Shown here piece after piece: positions 42,083 through 51,713 of a stretch of 64,000 bases of DNA (its first letter is position 1; the number at the start of each line of letters is the position of its first letter). Origin of the DNA: Salinilacihabitans rarus (lineage in GTDB: Archaea > Halobacteriota > Halobacteria > Halobacteriales > Natrialbaceae); NCBI RefSeq assembly GCF_024296665.1, contig NZ_CP100762.1, positions 558,001 to 622,000 on the forward strand. Reading direction: 5' to 3'. The translations under genes and the position numbers were made by a program. Under the pieces are notes generated by a model. It searched no databases and was not told the DNA's origin. It saw only the letters and a program-made list of their open reading frames with translations.

Positions 42083-42537
42083 GCCTCGACCTCGAACGCG
42101 GCTTCGAGGCGAAGCTCCGCGAGGCCGTCCTCGACGACATCGAGCAGCGCCTCCGCGAGGACCTCGGGCCGGCACTCGAGGAGACCGCCCGCGAGAACTG
42201 GGAGGCCTACGCCTCTCGGAACGGCTACGACATCGAGCACGTCTGGGAGGAGGCCGAGGGCCCGTTCGTCGGGCGCGACGGCGACGGCGTCACGCTCCGG
42301 ATCGAGTGGCCGGGGCTGTCAGCGCTATTTGAGTTCGGAGTGGAGCCGCATACGATCGAAGGATCGCCCCTGCTCGCGTTCATCTGGGAAGACGCCCCGG
42401 CGGACGTCGTCGAGCAGCACGGCGAAGACCCGCTGATGGTCAGGCAAAAGGTCAACTGGGGGAGCGAGACGGGCGGCATCCCCGAGTCGCAGGCGATCCG
42501 TGACGCGCTCGAACAGTTCCGCCAGGAGGTGAGCTGA
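42079..42537 (+). CDS. Tail completion protein (HK97 gp10-like)
   Basis: A 152-residue protein. A helical N-terminus (FEAKLREAVLDDIEQRLRED) is followed by VTLRIEWPGLSALFEFGVEP and SPLLAFIWEDAP, the strand order of HK97 gp10-type head-tail joining proteins. It lies between the connector and the terminator genes, as expected. Confidence 0.7.
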   Translation: MSLDLERGFEAKLREAVLDDIEQRLREDLGPALEETARENWEAYASRNGYDIEHVWEEAEGPFVGRDGDGVTLRIEWPGLSALFEFGVEPHTIEGSPLLAFIWEDAPADVVEQHGEDPLMVRQKVNWGSETGGIPESQAIRDALEQFRQEVS

Positions 42538-42538
42538 C

Positions 42539-43060
42539 GTGCAGGATGAAGTCACCTGGGTCCTCGACACCATCAAGACCGGATGGCCGGGCAGCTGGCC
42601 AGCAGACGATGACGGCGACCCGCTGCTCTACCGCATCAACCGCGACGAGCCGGAGATCCTCGAGACCGGCGAGCGGACACGATCGCTCGACCTCTCGAAG
42701 GCTTCGGCGATCGGCGCCGCACTGGGCTCGCGCTCGCCAACGCCAACCGGGACCGAGTACCGCAACCGCGTCGAGACCGTCGTCAGTGTTCGCTTCGAGG
42801 GCCTGACGTCCCGGGGTGGCGAGTGGGGTCATGTCGACTCGGCCGCGGACGTCGAGCAGTTGGTCCGCTACGCCCAGCACGCTCTCTTAGCGCAGCGTTC
42901 GTATCCGACGATCAACGACGTCGACCAGGACGCGATCGGTTCCGTCGCCTATCACTCGCTGTTCGTCGAGAACGAGACCGACCAGAGTCACGACCATCGC
43001 GACTACTTCCGACGGGACTGGGACGTCCGCTTCGTCGGCTACAGCAATCCAGACTCATGA
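42539..43060 (+). CDS. Tail terminator-like protein, 173 aa
   Basis: GTG start at 42539. The protein (MQDEVTWVLDTIKTGWPGSW ..., initiator read as Met) has a helix, VSVRFEGLTSRGGEWGHVDS, and a C-terminal strand pair ending RRDWDVRFVGYSNPD, similar to tail-terminator folds. The position just before the tail tube supports this. Its stop overlaps a 12-codon mini-ORF (43057-43095) that leads into the tail-tube ATG. Confidence 0.65.
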   Translation: MQDEVTWVLDTIKTGWPGSWPADDDGDPLLYRINRDEPEILETGERTRSLDLSKASAIGAALGSRSPTPTGTEYRNRVETVVSVRFEGLTSRGGEWGHVDSAADVEQLVRYAQHALLAQRSYPTINDVDQDAIGSVAYHSLFVENETDQSHDHRDYFRRDWDVRFVGYSNPDS

Positions 43061-43095
43061 TTCGATACACTACCACTGACGGAGGTACAGTATGA
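43057..43095 (+). CDS. 12-aa mini-ORF coupling to the tail-tube gene
   Basis: MIRYTTTDGGTV overlaps the previous stop (ATGA) and ends within the next start (ATGA at 43092). Inside it, GGAGGT at 43081-43086 lies 5 nt before the tail-tube ATG. It is a good Shine-Dalgarno site and rare in this window. The peptide is probably just a coupling device. Confidence 0.4.
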   Translation: MIRYTTTDGGTV

Positions 43096-44000
43096 CCGGC
43101 GCGGGTTCTGCGACCGTGGCGTACGCGCTCGAACAGACCTACGGCGGGTCGCTCGTCGACGAAGACAGCGACGGCACGCCGGAGTGGTACCAGCCGGGCG
43201 TCGACGTCACCGTCGGCGACCTCTCGGTCGAGAACGCCCTCGAACGGATCCGCCAGCCGGACGATCCGACGCCGGCTGGCTCTCGCGAGGGCAATTTCGA
43301 GGGCGCCGCCTCGGTGTCGTTCACCCTCACGGACGACAACTTCCACGACCTCGTCTTCGCCGACGGCGGCACCGCACTCCCGTCGAGTCCGATGGCGGCG
43401 CCCTCGTCGACGTGGTACTTCGGCGTCGATCACGTCGACGGCAACGAGGCGCGAACCCCCACTGGGGCGATCGTCGTCGACGCCACGATCAACTACCAGC
43501 AGGGCGCCGACGTCACCGTCGAGCTGACGATGCTCTACGGCGACGAACCGGACGACGTCACCGCGCCGTCGTCGATCACGCAGCCCTCGGACGCCGACGT
43601 CTTCACGTGGCACGGCGCCGACCTCACCGTCGACGCCGTCGACCAGACGCTCATGCAGACGGCGTCGCTGTCGCTGTCCGGGCTGGCACGCTTCCGTCGG
43701 GGACAGTCCCGGCATCCGTTCGACGCGGTCGTCGGGGCGATCGAGCCGTCGCTCTCGACCGATGCGACGTTCACGGAGAACGCCCAGCTGCAGGCCGCCT
43801 ACGGTGGCGCGACGACCCCGCAGGACACCATCGGCAAGGTCTCCGGCAGCCTCTCGTTCCAGAACGGCCAGGGCACGACGATCAGCTACGATCTGACGGG
43901 CCTGCAGCCGACGTCCTACGGCTGGAACGATCTCGTCAACCCCGACGAGGACCTGTCCGAGGCCGTCGAGTACCACGTCGCCGACGTCGCGGTGGTCTAA
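43092..44000 (+). CDS. Major tail tube protein
   Basis: A 302-residue protein. MTGAGSATVAYALEQTYGGS, then VDVTVGDLSVENALERIRQP, and repeated beta segments in two halves (FEGAASVSFTLTDDNFHDLV; LSGSLSFQNGQGTTISYDLT-like at the end). This two-lobed beta architecture and the position before the chaperone and tape-measure genes are typical of tube proteins in siphovirus-type tails. Start set by the GGAGGT site. Confidence 0.75.
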   Translation: MTGAGSATVAYALEQTYGGSLVDEDSDGTPEWYQPGVDVTVGDLSVENALERIRQPDDPTPAGSREGNFEGAASVSFTLTDDNFHDLVFADGGTALPSSPMAAPSSTWYFGVDHVDGNEARTPTGAIVVDATINYQQGADVTVELTMLYGDEPDDVTAPSSITQPSDADVFTWHGADLTVDAVDQTLMQTASLSLSGLARFRRGQSRHPFDAVVGAIEPSLSTDATFTENAQLQAAYGGATTPQDTIGKVSGSLSFQNGQGTTISYDLTGLQPTSYGWNDLVNPDEDLSEAVEYHVADVAVV

Positions 44001-44531
44001 ATGGCCGAACCCGAGACACGCGAAGTCGTCCTCGAGGAGGAGGCCGACCGCCTCGTCGAGGCGTGCGAGGAGATCGCCGACCGGATGGTCGATCTCGATC
44101 CGTCGACGGACCTCTACCAGACACTGCGGGCGCGAGGCAACCGCCTCGACACCCACCGCCGCGGCATCGGGTGGGCGCTCGAGGCGTGGGACGTCGAGAC
44201 GCTCACGTTCAAGGCGCTCACGTTGGGCGACGAGGCCCGCATCGCCGACGAGTTCGACGGTCGCGGCTCGAAGCCCGGCGCCGAGCGCATCTGGCAGATT
44301 GCCCTCGGGACGTACGACGCGCCCTACCTCGAACACGACCCGGAGAACCCGACCGACGCGGCGCTCCAGGAGACGGTCGCGAACGTCGCGACCATCGACG
44401 CCCTCGCGTTCGGTCGCTGGGCTGAAAGCCAGATCGACGAGTTGAGTGCGGTGGGAAACTGGAACGACGAGCGGAGTTTCGCGCGCTTCTTAACGGAGAA
44501 ACAGGCGGAACAGAGCCAGACCGAGGAGTGA
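44001..44531 (+). CDS. Tail assembly chaperone, long part
   Basis: A 176-residue helical acidic protein (MAEPETREVVLEEEADRLVE ... TFKALTLGDEARIADEFDGR ... FARFLTEKQAEQSQTEE). It begins on the base after the tail-tube stop. The pair with a 41-aa ORF, just before the tape-measure gene, is the usual layout of lambda gpG/gpGT-type chaperones. Those use a programmed frameshift, but here the second ORF has its own ATGA overlap start. Confidence 0.7.
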   Translation: MAEPETREVVLEEEADRLVEACEEIADRMVDLDPSTDLYQTLRARGNRLDTHRRGIGWALEAWDVETLTFKALTLGDEARIADEFDGRGSKPGAERIWQIALGTYDAPYLEHDPENPTDAALQETVANVATIDALAFGRWAESQIDELSAVGNWNDERSFARFLTEKQAEQSQTEE

Positions 44532-44656
44532 TGACGGACTACCTGCTCGCGGTCGCGATGCGCAACGGGCACGACCCGCGCGAGGCCCGCGAGTACCCCG
44601 TCCGTGACCTCCGCCTGCTCGCGATGCTCGACGCCGCCCGAGGTGGCCTTCGATGA
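44531..44656 (+). CDS. Tail assembly chaperone, short part, 41 aa
   Basis: MTDYLLAVAMRNGHDPREAR then EYPVRDLRLLAMLDAARGGL and R. It starts in the ATGA overlap of the previous gene and its end overlaps the tape-measure start. Many siphovirus-type tail modules have such a small second chaperone ORF in this position. Either reinitiation or frameshifting could express it. Confidence 0.6.
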   Translation: MTDYLLAVAMRNGHDPREAREYPVRDLRLLAMLDAARGGLR

Positions 44657-45783
44657 GCGAGTTCGAAACCGAGGCGACCGTCGGCCTGGTCGTTCGCGAA
44701 CGCGACCTCCGGCGGGTCCGCGAGCAGATCGAGGAGGCCGTCGGCGACGCCGCGGTTCAGCCCGGTGCGGGTGCCGGCGGGCGGCCGCCGGAGATGGCGA
44801 CCGACGGCGGGGCCAGCGGCCGCCAGCGCCGGCGTGCGCGTCGCTCGTACCGGATGGAGATCCAGCGGACCGACGACCTCGAGGAACTGCTCGAGGTCGC
44901 CTACGCGATCGAGGACAAGGTCGGCGGCGATGGCGGGATGCTGTCGGAACTGTTCGGCGGTGGCATCCTCGGTGGGTTGCTCGGTGGCGCCGGCGGCGCT
45001 GCCGGCGGTATCGGTGGCGGCCTCGCGACTGGCATCGGCGCCGCCGTGGGGTCGGCCGTCGGGGACGCCGTCGGCGAGGCGCTCTCGGAGGACTTCGCGA
45101 TCGAGGAACCCGACTGGGTGCCGATCGCCGTCGAGGAGCCGGGCGCGCTCCCGGTCGAGGACCCCGGTCCGTTCGCGGTCGAGCATCCCGATTCGATTCC
45201 GCTCGACCATCCGGACGACGTCCCGCTCGATCACCCGGAGGACATCCCGCTGGACGCACCGGAGGCGATCCCGGTCGAAGACGTCGACCCGCTCCCGGTC
45301 GAAGAGATCGATCCGATCTCGGTCGACGCTCCTGAGTCGATTCCGGTCGACATGTCGGTCCGCACAGCGACCAACGGCCAACCTGCCGCTGGCGACTCAG
45401 CGTCACCTTCAGCGTGGCAGCGCTTTCGAGATGAGAAACTGCGACGCGTTCCCGGTGTCGGTATCCTCGGCGACATCGATGCCGAGACAGAAGACTGGTT
45501 CGAGCCGTTCGGGGACATCCCGGGCATCGGGATGGGGTCGCCCGGCTCTGGCGGTGGTTCGCTAGGTGGGCAGCCAAGCGGCCAAGGCAGGGCGGCAGTG
45601 CCGACCATCAACGTCACGCAGACGTTCAACACGGAGCTGATCGTCGACGAACTCCGCGGGGTCGCCGACGCGATCTCTCAGCTTGAACGCGAACTGGACT
45701 CGGCGTACGACGAACTCGAAAGCGAGATCGACGCTGTCCAGTCGGACGTGGACGATCTCGAACGGCAACTTACGCGGCGGTGA
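44653..45783 (+). CDS. Short tape-measure-like protein with octapeptide repeats
   Basis: A 376-residue protein at the tape-measure position. A basic N-terminal part is followed by a Gly/Ala-rich hydrophobic segment (residues 100-143, GGGILGGLLGGAGGAAGGIG and on). Then come about ten tandem 8-residue units at 151-233, for example HPDSIPLD, HPDDVPLD, HPEDIPLD, APEAIPVE and APESIPVD. A coiled coil closes residues 335-375. A chain of this length would set a short tail. The repeats are an unusual way to build such a ruler. Confidence 0.65.
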   Translation: MSEFETEATVGLVVRERDLRRVREQIEEAVGDAAVQPGAGAGGRPPEMATDGGASGRQRRRARRSYRMEIQRTDDLEELLEVAYAIEDKVGGDGGMLSELFGGGILGGLLGGAGGAAGGIGGGLATGIGAAVGSAVGDAVGEALSEDFAIEEPDWVPIAVEEPGALPVEDPGPFAVEHPDSIPLDHPDDVPLDHPEDIPLDAPEAIPVEDVDPLPVEEIDPISVDAPESIPVDMSVRTATNGQPAAGDSASPSAWQRFRDEKLRRVPGVGILGDIDAETEDWFEPFGDIPGIGMGSPGSGGGSLGGQPSGQGRAAVPTINVTQTFNTELIVDELRGVADAISQLERELDSAYDELESEIDAVQSDVDDLERQLTRR

Positions 45784-45816
45784 TATTTATGAGCGCAGGC
45801 AAACAAGGCGCCAGTT

Positions 45817-46017
45817 ATGAACGTCAGCGTGACCACACTCGTTTGGGTTCGCCGCCTGTTACTCGCCGCACTCGCGGTCGTCTTTTTCGGCATCGTGACA
45901 GCGTATATCGGCGGCGGTGTCGTTGCCTTCGTGGTGGTCGCAGCGGTCTCGGTCGGGATGTATCTCTTGCTTACCTGGCGGCCGACAGAAGACCCTGCGC
46001 CCGATACGCCAGAGTAG
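45817..46017 (+). CDS. Two-span membrane protein, 66 aa
   Basis: MNVSVTTLVWVRRLLLAALA then a first span VVFFGIVTAYIGGGVVAF and a second VVVAAVSVGMYLLLTW, and an acidic tail. The TATA-like GATATTTATG at 45782-45791 lies 26-35 nt before the ATG, so this gene has its own leaderless promoter inside the tail operon. It could be a holin or a host-envelope-modifying protein, but no family is evident. Confidence 0.65.
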   Translation: MNVSVTTLVWVRRLLLAALAVVFFGIVTAYIGGGVVAFVVVAAVSVGMYLLLTWRPTEDPAPDTPE

Positions 46018-46074
46018 CCTCCCGATCCCCGTCGCCGCGCGGTCACTGCGGCCCCGTTTTCCATACCGAGACTC

Positions 46075-46734
46075 ATGCCCGGACTTAGAGACACGGCTGT
46101 CCTCGAGATCGACCTCGACGATAGCACGACCGGCGTCTTCGAACTCCAGGAGGACCTCACCGATACGGGGACGGTCCAAAAGCAGTACCTCCTAAGCAAC
46201 CGCGGGCAGTACCTCCGCGAGGCGTACGACATCGGCGTCGACCTCCTCCCGGACGAGGTCGAGGAGGCCGACCTCGAGGATCGCAAGGGCTACCACGTCG
46301 ACGGCGGCGCCGGCGGCTACCAGGAACAGTTGAGCTTCAAAGCCGGCGCCGAGGGCGCCCAGTGGGGTGACGGCTCGACCGATCCCACCAACCCCGACGA
46401 CATCGCGAAGACCGACGCGACGGGCGCCGACCCGGTGGCGATGAAGCAGGTCTTCGAGTGGTACGTCACGCAGAGCCGCAGCGATAGCCGCGGCGGCTGT
46501 CGACTCCACATCGGCGAGTGGACCGACGGTTCACACTCGACGGAGGCCGGCGTTTTCGGGCAGCCGCTGCCGGTCGCGATCACCGAGGCGACGGTCACCT
46601 ACGACCCGGACGACCCGGGCGCGATCGAGGTGACACTCGAACTCGAATGGACGGCCGTCTTCCCGGACGTCGACCTCCAGGGTGCGATCAACGACGGCCT
46701 CGACGACCTCGCCGAACTGATCCCGGACTTCTGA
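46075..46734 (+). CDS. Tail protein, probably distal tail, 219 aa
   Basis: MPGLRDTAVLEIDLDDSTTG ... beta-rich with a final strand region (VAITEATVTYDPDDPGAIEV then TLELEWTAVFPDVDLQG). It sits after the tape measure and before the large tail proteins, the place of distal tail or baseplate proteins. No named family. Confidence 0.6.
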   Translation: MPGLRDTAVLEIDLDDSTTGVFELQEDLTDTGTVQKQYLLSNRGQYLREAYDIGVDLLPDEVEEADLEDRKGYHVDGGAGGYQEQLSFKAGAEGAQWGDGSTDPTNPDDIAKTDATGADPVAMKQVFEWYVTQSRSDSRGGCRLHIGEWTDGSHSTEAGVFGQPLPVAITEATVTYDPDDPGAIEVTLELEWTAVFPDVDLQGAINDGLDDLAELIPDF

Positions 46735-46745
46735 CCCACTGACCC

Positions 46746-47906
46746 ATGAAGTACCTGTACAACAGCCCGCTCCCCGAGTCGGCAGCAACGGACGAACGCG
46801 ACCGCCTCGGCCAGCAACTCGCCGAGGCGGGTCTGCTCGACGAGGACAGCGCGATGGTCGAGTCGATCGCCTCGCAGGCAGCCGACCTCACGCTCGAAGG
46901 CCAGTACCGCTGGGGCGAGGACGTTTCGACGATGCTCGCGACCGAACTCGACGAACTGTCGGGTGCCTCGACTGGAGCGCTCCCGCTGTACCGCCGCAGC
47001 GGCGGCTACCCGAACGCGGGCTACTACGAGATCGCCAGCGCCGACGTCGCGCCGCTGCACGCGAACGACCGAAGCGTCTGGCGATACACCCTCTCGCTGA
47101 CTCACGCCGGCGCACGTGGCCGGCACTTCCGGGCGATCGAGCCGACCCAGCGCCAACTCGATCACGAGTTCGGGACCGATACGCAGGCGCTCGTCGCCGT
47201 GCCCACCACGGCGAGCAAGGTCCGCTGGTTCGATCCGGAGTCAAAGGCCATCGCGCAGGCGACCACCCTCGAGACGCGGGCGGCCGAGCCGCTTGACGTC
47301 GACGTCTACGACCTAGCCGACGGTGAGGCCGCGGTCGGCGTCAGCGACCCGTGGCTCATCTACGACGTCAGCTACGCCGACGACGTCCGCACCGGCGTGC
47401 GCGCCTACGACACGCGCGGGAACGCGGAGAAGTTCATGACGACGGGCGACGGCAGTCAGGGCCCGCGCCAGTGGCAGACGATCCACTCCACCGGCCACGA
47501 CATCACCAACGAGATCGTCCTCGATAACGGCCTGCTGCGGCTACGTCCGGACGAGACCGCGGGGACGATGAGCGCCGAGATGTGGGACGATACGAACGGC
47601 GTCTGGTCGGACACGGGCCTCGCGGGCACCCAGCCGGCGACGGTCACGCTGCTCGATGTCGACCTGACGGCGGTCTCGATGGTGCGCGACGTCGTCCAGT
47701 TGCTGTTCGACGTCGACGGCTCGCTGTTCGCGTTGAACGCGATCGTCGCGAAGGGCTACGACGAGGTGCTGTTCTCGATCCCGGAGAACGAGACGGGGCC
47801 GATCCCGACCGATCTGGAGACGTGGCTGTCGTCGATCGCCAGTTCGTCGATTACGGATCCGAACGCGGCGAAGACGCTCGTCCCCCGCTCGGAGGTGCGG
47901 CGGTAG
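46746..47906 (+). CDS. Tail/baseplate protein, 386 aa
   Basis: MKYLYNSPLPESAATDERDR ... with several strand-rich sections (VSDPWLIYDVSYADDVRTGV, VDLTAVSMVRDVVQLLFDVD). Its stop codon is immediately followed by the ATG of the fibre gene. It probably belongs to the tail tip and joins the fibre. No clear homologue is recognised. Confidence 0.6.
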   Translation: MKYLYNSPLPESAATDERDRLGQQLAEAGLLDEDSAMVESIASQAADLTLEGQYRWGEDVSTMLATELDELSGASTGALPLYRRSGGYPNAGYYEIASADVAPLHANDRSVWRYTLSLTHAGARGRHFRAIEPTQRQLDHEFGTDTQALVAVPTTASKVRWFDPESKAIAQATTLETRAAEPLDVDVYDLADGEAAVGVSDPWLIYDVSYADDVRTGVRAYDTRGNAEKFMTTGDGSQGPRQWQTIHSTGHDITNEIVLDNGLLRLRPDETAGTMSAEMWDDTNGVWSDTGLAGTQPATVTLLDVDLTAVSMVRDVVQLLFDVDGSLFALNAIVAKGYDEVLFSIPENETGPIPTDLETWLSSIASSSITDPNAAKTLVPRSEVRR

Positions 47907-50900
47907 ATGGCGGAGTTCTCCAAAACGTACGATACGTCAGGCGAGTACACGCTCGATCTCCACCCGAACGCGACGAACATCTGGGTTCAACTCAACGGCG
48001 CGGGCGGTGGTGGTGGCGGCCATGATAGCGGTGGTGACGGTGGGTACGCCGAAGGATACCTCCCCGACAGCCTCGCCGCCGGTCAAACTCTCACGATCCG
48101 AGTCGGCGAGGGGGGTAAAGCGGAATCAAAGAGCAGTACGTTCAACGGTGGCGCTGGCGCTGGCTCTGCGGATGGACAGTCGGCCAGACGAAGTGCTTCA
48201 GGCGGCGGGGCGAGTGACATCCGCATCGGCGGAACGACGCTCGACGATCGTGTCGCGGTCGCGGGTGGCGGCGGCGGTGCCGGTAATGCGGCGGAGTCTG
48301 CTGATACAGGGGGTGGCGGTGACGGCGGCGGACTTGAGGGCAATGCCGGCGGCGACCATTTCGGCTCCACTGGCGGTGGTCAGGGTGGTACCCAGACTTC
48401 GGGCGGCGCTGGAGAGCCCGGCGCGGACGACGGGGTGTTCGGAGCGGGTGGTGCTGGCGAGGACGTGGTGTATCCGGATTACAGCGGCGCTGGCGGTGGC
48501 GGCGGCTGGTACGGCGGCGGCGGGGGTCACGGAGCTACGACGACCGGCGGCGGCGGTGGCGGGTCGGCGTACATCGACGACCTCACCAGCGCGACGACGA
48601 CGACCGGCGCTGGGTCGGCGGGCGGATCGGTGGACGCGGACGGCACGGACGGGAGTATCACGATCGAGTGGGACATCGAGGTCACGGCACCGAGCGACCT
48701 CTCCGTCGACGCGACACGCGACACCGAGGTCGACCTCTCGTGGACCGAGCCCGACCCCGACGTCGACGGCCACGAGATCTACCGCTCGATGTCGTCACCC
48801 GTCGATCCCGCGACCGATACGCTCGTCGCCGACCTCCCGCAGGGGACCGTCTCCTACACCGACACGGGGATCAACAACGGGACGACGTACCACTATCTCA
48901 TCGTCTCGTACGTCGAGATCGACGGCAGTCGCTCGACCGACCAGTCAAACGAAGCCAGCGGGACGACGACCCTCCCGGACGTCGACGGCTTCGTCCTCGA
49001 TGGGAGCGTCCAGGGCGAACTCCTCGCCGAAGAGTTCGACGCCGGGCTCAACACCGGCCAGTACCGCATCCGGTGGAAGCGGTCGGTCAACAGCACGTAC
49101 GACGCGGCGAACGAGGCGACGGTCCCGTTCGACGCCGATCCACTCGAGTACGTCATCACCAACGTTCTCGACGGGGAGAAGTACGACGTCGGCATCCGCT
49201 CGGAGACTGCCGACGTCACCGGCGCATGGCACACGGCCGCCGAGATCACAGCACTCATCCCCGCCTCGGGCCTCCAGGGGACGTCAATCGGGCAGCATTC
49301 GGTGACGCTCGGCTGGACGGTCGAATCCAATTTCGACGGCAGCCAACAGATCTGGCGGCGGCGCGAAGACGGCAAGCGCGACCGCGTCTACGACGACCCC
49401 GAGGACGGCGAGTTGATCGCGACGCTCGATACGGTGACCGAGAGCTATACCGACGACTCCGACGGGCTCTACCCGGACCGCGAGTTCACCTACACGGTCC
49501 GCGCGGTCACCCAGTACGTCTACGCCGATACGAGTCTCACGCTCACCACCGCGTCGGCGGGCCTCGCGCAGTCGGCGGCGCCACCGCGGGGCTGGCACGT
49601 CGAACTCGACCATCCCTCGGGCCAGACGCTCACCCCCCGCATCCTCGACGGCGCCCGGCTTGAACCGCGGGTGAACGACCTCCCGCGAGCCCGCATCCCG
49701 ATCCCGCGCGACGACGCCTACGCGCTCCAGTCGTACGAGGGCGCGCCGATGCGGGTCTACCGGGATGGGGAGCGCCAGCCGATCGACGAACTCCGCGACG
49801 TCGTCATCGAGCCCGGGCGGGCCGAACTCGTCGGCGTCGGCGGGACGCAACTCGAACGCCGGATCCAGCGCGACGTCGACCAGGAGGCCGCCCACACGCT
49901 CGCCGACGACCTTATCACGACCGAGACGTCATACGCGGCGGTCGTCGACGCCCCCGCCGTCGACGAGGTGGTCGACGAACCGCTCCAGAGTGCCTCGACA
50001 GGGACGGAGTTCGCAGAGGTCTTCTCGCCCAAGGCGACGACGCCGGTCGTCTTCCGCGACGGCGGCTTCGAGAACGCGCAGACCAGTTTCCTCCGCGACA
50101 CCCAGTTCTATCTGTCCGGGAACGCGGGGTACATCTCGGATCCGATCTACTCGATGGGCGAGACGTACACCTTCAGTGCCAGCGGCGACGGGCTCGAATC
50201 GACCTCGTTCTCCGTCGAGTACACGATCCCGGCGAGCGAGGTCGGGATCGCGGCGCGCGTCAGCGCCGACGGCTCAAGCCCGGCGTATTTTCGCGTCCAC
50301 GTCGTCGACGACTCTGACGGTACATCGTTGGGCAAGGCCACGTTCGAAGACATCGGCTACGGCAGCAGCCCCGGCTGGTTCGGTGATTCGACGCAGTTCG
50401 ACGACGTCGACTACACTGGGTGGGACGGCGGCGACATCCCACCGGGCGAGTACCGACTCGAAGTCGAGTGTTACTGGGATGGCGATCTGATCTACTTCGA
50501 CGCCGCCTCGCTCCACGATATGCGATACTACGACAGCACTGACTTCGACGAGAACGGGGAACTGACCGACGGCAAGGCACTCGACAAGCCGGTAGACTAC
50601 AAGCCGGTGACGGTCGAGTCGGACGATGCCCAGACGGTCTACTCGGTCACGACGGGGTATCTCGACACCACGTGGACCGATACGTCGGGCGCGCAGGCGA
50701 TCGCGCTCTCGAACGACAACGGCCGGTCGTGGACCGAGGTGACGAACGCGACGTCCGTCTCGACGGACTTCGACGCCCTCGGCGCCAGTCTCCGGGCGCG
50801 CGTGACGTTCGACGGCTACGAACCGGACGGCGTCCGGAGTCAGTCACCCCGGTATGGCTATGCGCCCCAGCGCGTCGAGAGCTACGAGTTGTCGTTCGAC

Positions 50901-51713
50901 GGCGACGACACGCCGCTGGTCGTCAACGCGAGCTGGGATACCGACCTGCTGGACGTCCTGGTCGAGATCGCCGAGCAGTCCGACTCGCTGTTCGAAGTGC
51001 GGTATAGCGACGCCAACGGCACCGAGATCCACTGGGCGCAGGCCGGCCAGCGCTCGAGCACCGAGGCACCCTCGCTCGCAAACTACTCGGTGACGAAACG
51101 GGGCGATCGCACCTTACGGGCGACCGTTCTCGGTGGGGGCCGCTCGGAGACCGAGACGATCACCGCCGACCTGGGGACGTCGATCGAACTCGAGCACACG
51201 AACCTCATCTCGGGGACTGAGACCGTCCGAGATGCCGACAGCGGCGAGAGGTTCGAATACCTTCAAGACTACACGATCCAGAACACGACCGGGACGATCA
51301 CGTTCCTCGCCGACGGGAGCATCACCGACGGGCAGGAGATCGAGATTTCGTACAACTACAAGGTCTCCGGCACCTACGAGGCCGACGCCTACGACGGCGA
51401 CCCGCGCTACGATCGGACGGCCACGATCTCCGGGATCACGACCGAACGCGGCTGCGAACTTGCGGCGAAACTAATCGTCGACACAGCGGCCGACCCCCGC
51501 TGGGAGGCAGACGTCGAGATTCCGGCGAGCGCGGCCCTCGACGGCCTCCTGGAGGCGCTCGATCTCGAGGGGGTCCCGGGCGAGGCGATGAGCGTCTACG
51601 ACCTGACGGTCTCACCGGAACGCCTCTCGCTGCGGCTGGGCTCGCGGGAGCGCGTCCGGGAGACGATCGAGCAGATCCGCTCGACGGTCGAGACGGCGAG
51701 CGAGCGGGTCTGA
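47907..51713 (+). CDS. Large tail fibre / receptor-binding protein with Gly-rich and FN3 domains
   Basis: A 1268-residue protein, the largest and last of the tail operon. Residues 1-30 are a cap strand. Residues about 30-245 are extremely Gly-rich (for example GAGGGGGGHDSGGDGG and GGGGGWYGGGGGHGATTTGG), resembling poly-glycine-helix adhesins of some phages. Two fibronectin type III-like domains follow at about 255-350 and 450-555. From about 560 on (GWHVELDHPSGQTLTPRILD ...) comes a baseplate-hub or carbohydrate-binding-like region to the end. It probably contacts the host surface. The Gly-rich head may have been acquired separately. Confidence 0.7.
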   Translation: MAEFSKTYDTSGEYTLDLHPNATNIWVQLNGAGGGGGGHDSGGDGGYAEGYLPDSLAAGQTLTIRVGEGGKAESKSSTFNGGAGAGSADGQSARRSASGGGASDIRIGGTTLDDRVAVAGGGGGAGNAAESADTGGGGDGGGLEGNAGGDHFGSTGGGQGGTQTSGGAGEPGADDGVFGAGGAGEDVVYPDYSGAGGGGGWYGGGGGHGATTTGGGGGGSAYIDDLTSATTTTGAGSAGGSVDADGTDGSITIEWDIEVTAPSDLSVDATRDTEVDLSWTEPDPDVDGHEIYRSMSSPVDPATDTLVADLPQGTVSYTDTGINNGTTYHYLIVSYVEIDGSRSTDQSNEASGTTTLPDVDGFVLDGSVQGELLAEEFDAGLNTGQYRIRWKRSVNSTYDAANEATVPFDADPLEYVITNVLDGEKYDVGIRSETADVTGAWHTAAEITALIPASGLQGTSIGQHSVTLGWTVESNFDGSQQIWRRREDGKRDRVYDDPEDGELIATLDTVTESYTDDSDGLYPDREFTYTVRAVTQYVYADTSLTLTTASAGLAQSAAPPRGWHVELDHPSGQTLTPRILDGARLEPRVNDLPRARIPIPRDDAYALQSYEGAPMRVYRDGERQPIDELRDVVIEPGRAELVGVGGTQLERRIQRDVDQEAAHTLADDLITTETSYAAVVDAPAVDEVVDEPLQSASTGTEFAEVFSPKATTPVVFRDGGFENAQTSFLRDTQFYLSGNAGYISDPIYSMGETYTFSASGDGLESTSFSVEYTIPASEVGIAARVSADGSSPAYFRVHVVDDSDGTSLGKATFEDIGYGSSPGWFGDSTQFDDVDYTGWDGGDIPPGEYRLEVECYWDGDLIYFDAASLHDMRYYDSTDFDENGELTDGKALDKPVDYKPVTVESDDAQTVYSVTTGYLDTTWTDTSGAQAIALSNDNGRSWTEVTNATSVSTDFDALGASLRARVTFDGYEPDGVRSQSPRYGYAPQRVESYELSFDGDDTPLVVNASWDTDLLDVLVEIAEQSDSLFEVRYSDANGTEIHWAQAGQRSSTEAPSLANYSVTKRGDRTLRATVLGGGRSETETITADLGTSIELEHTNLISGTETVRDADSGERFEYLQDYTIQNTTGTITFLADGSITDGQEIEISYNYKVSGTYEADAYDGDPRYDRTATISGITTERGCELAAKLIVDTAADPRWEADVEIPASAALDGLLEALDLEGVPGEAMSVYDLTVSPERLSLRLGSRERVRETIEQIRSTVETASERV

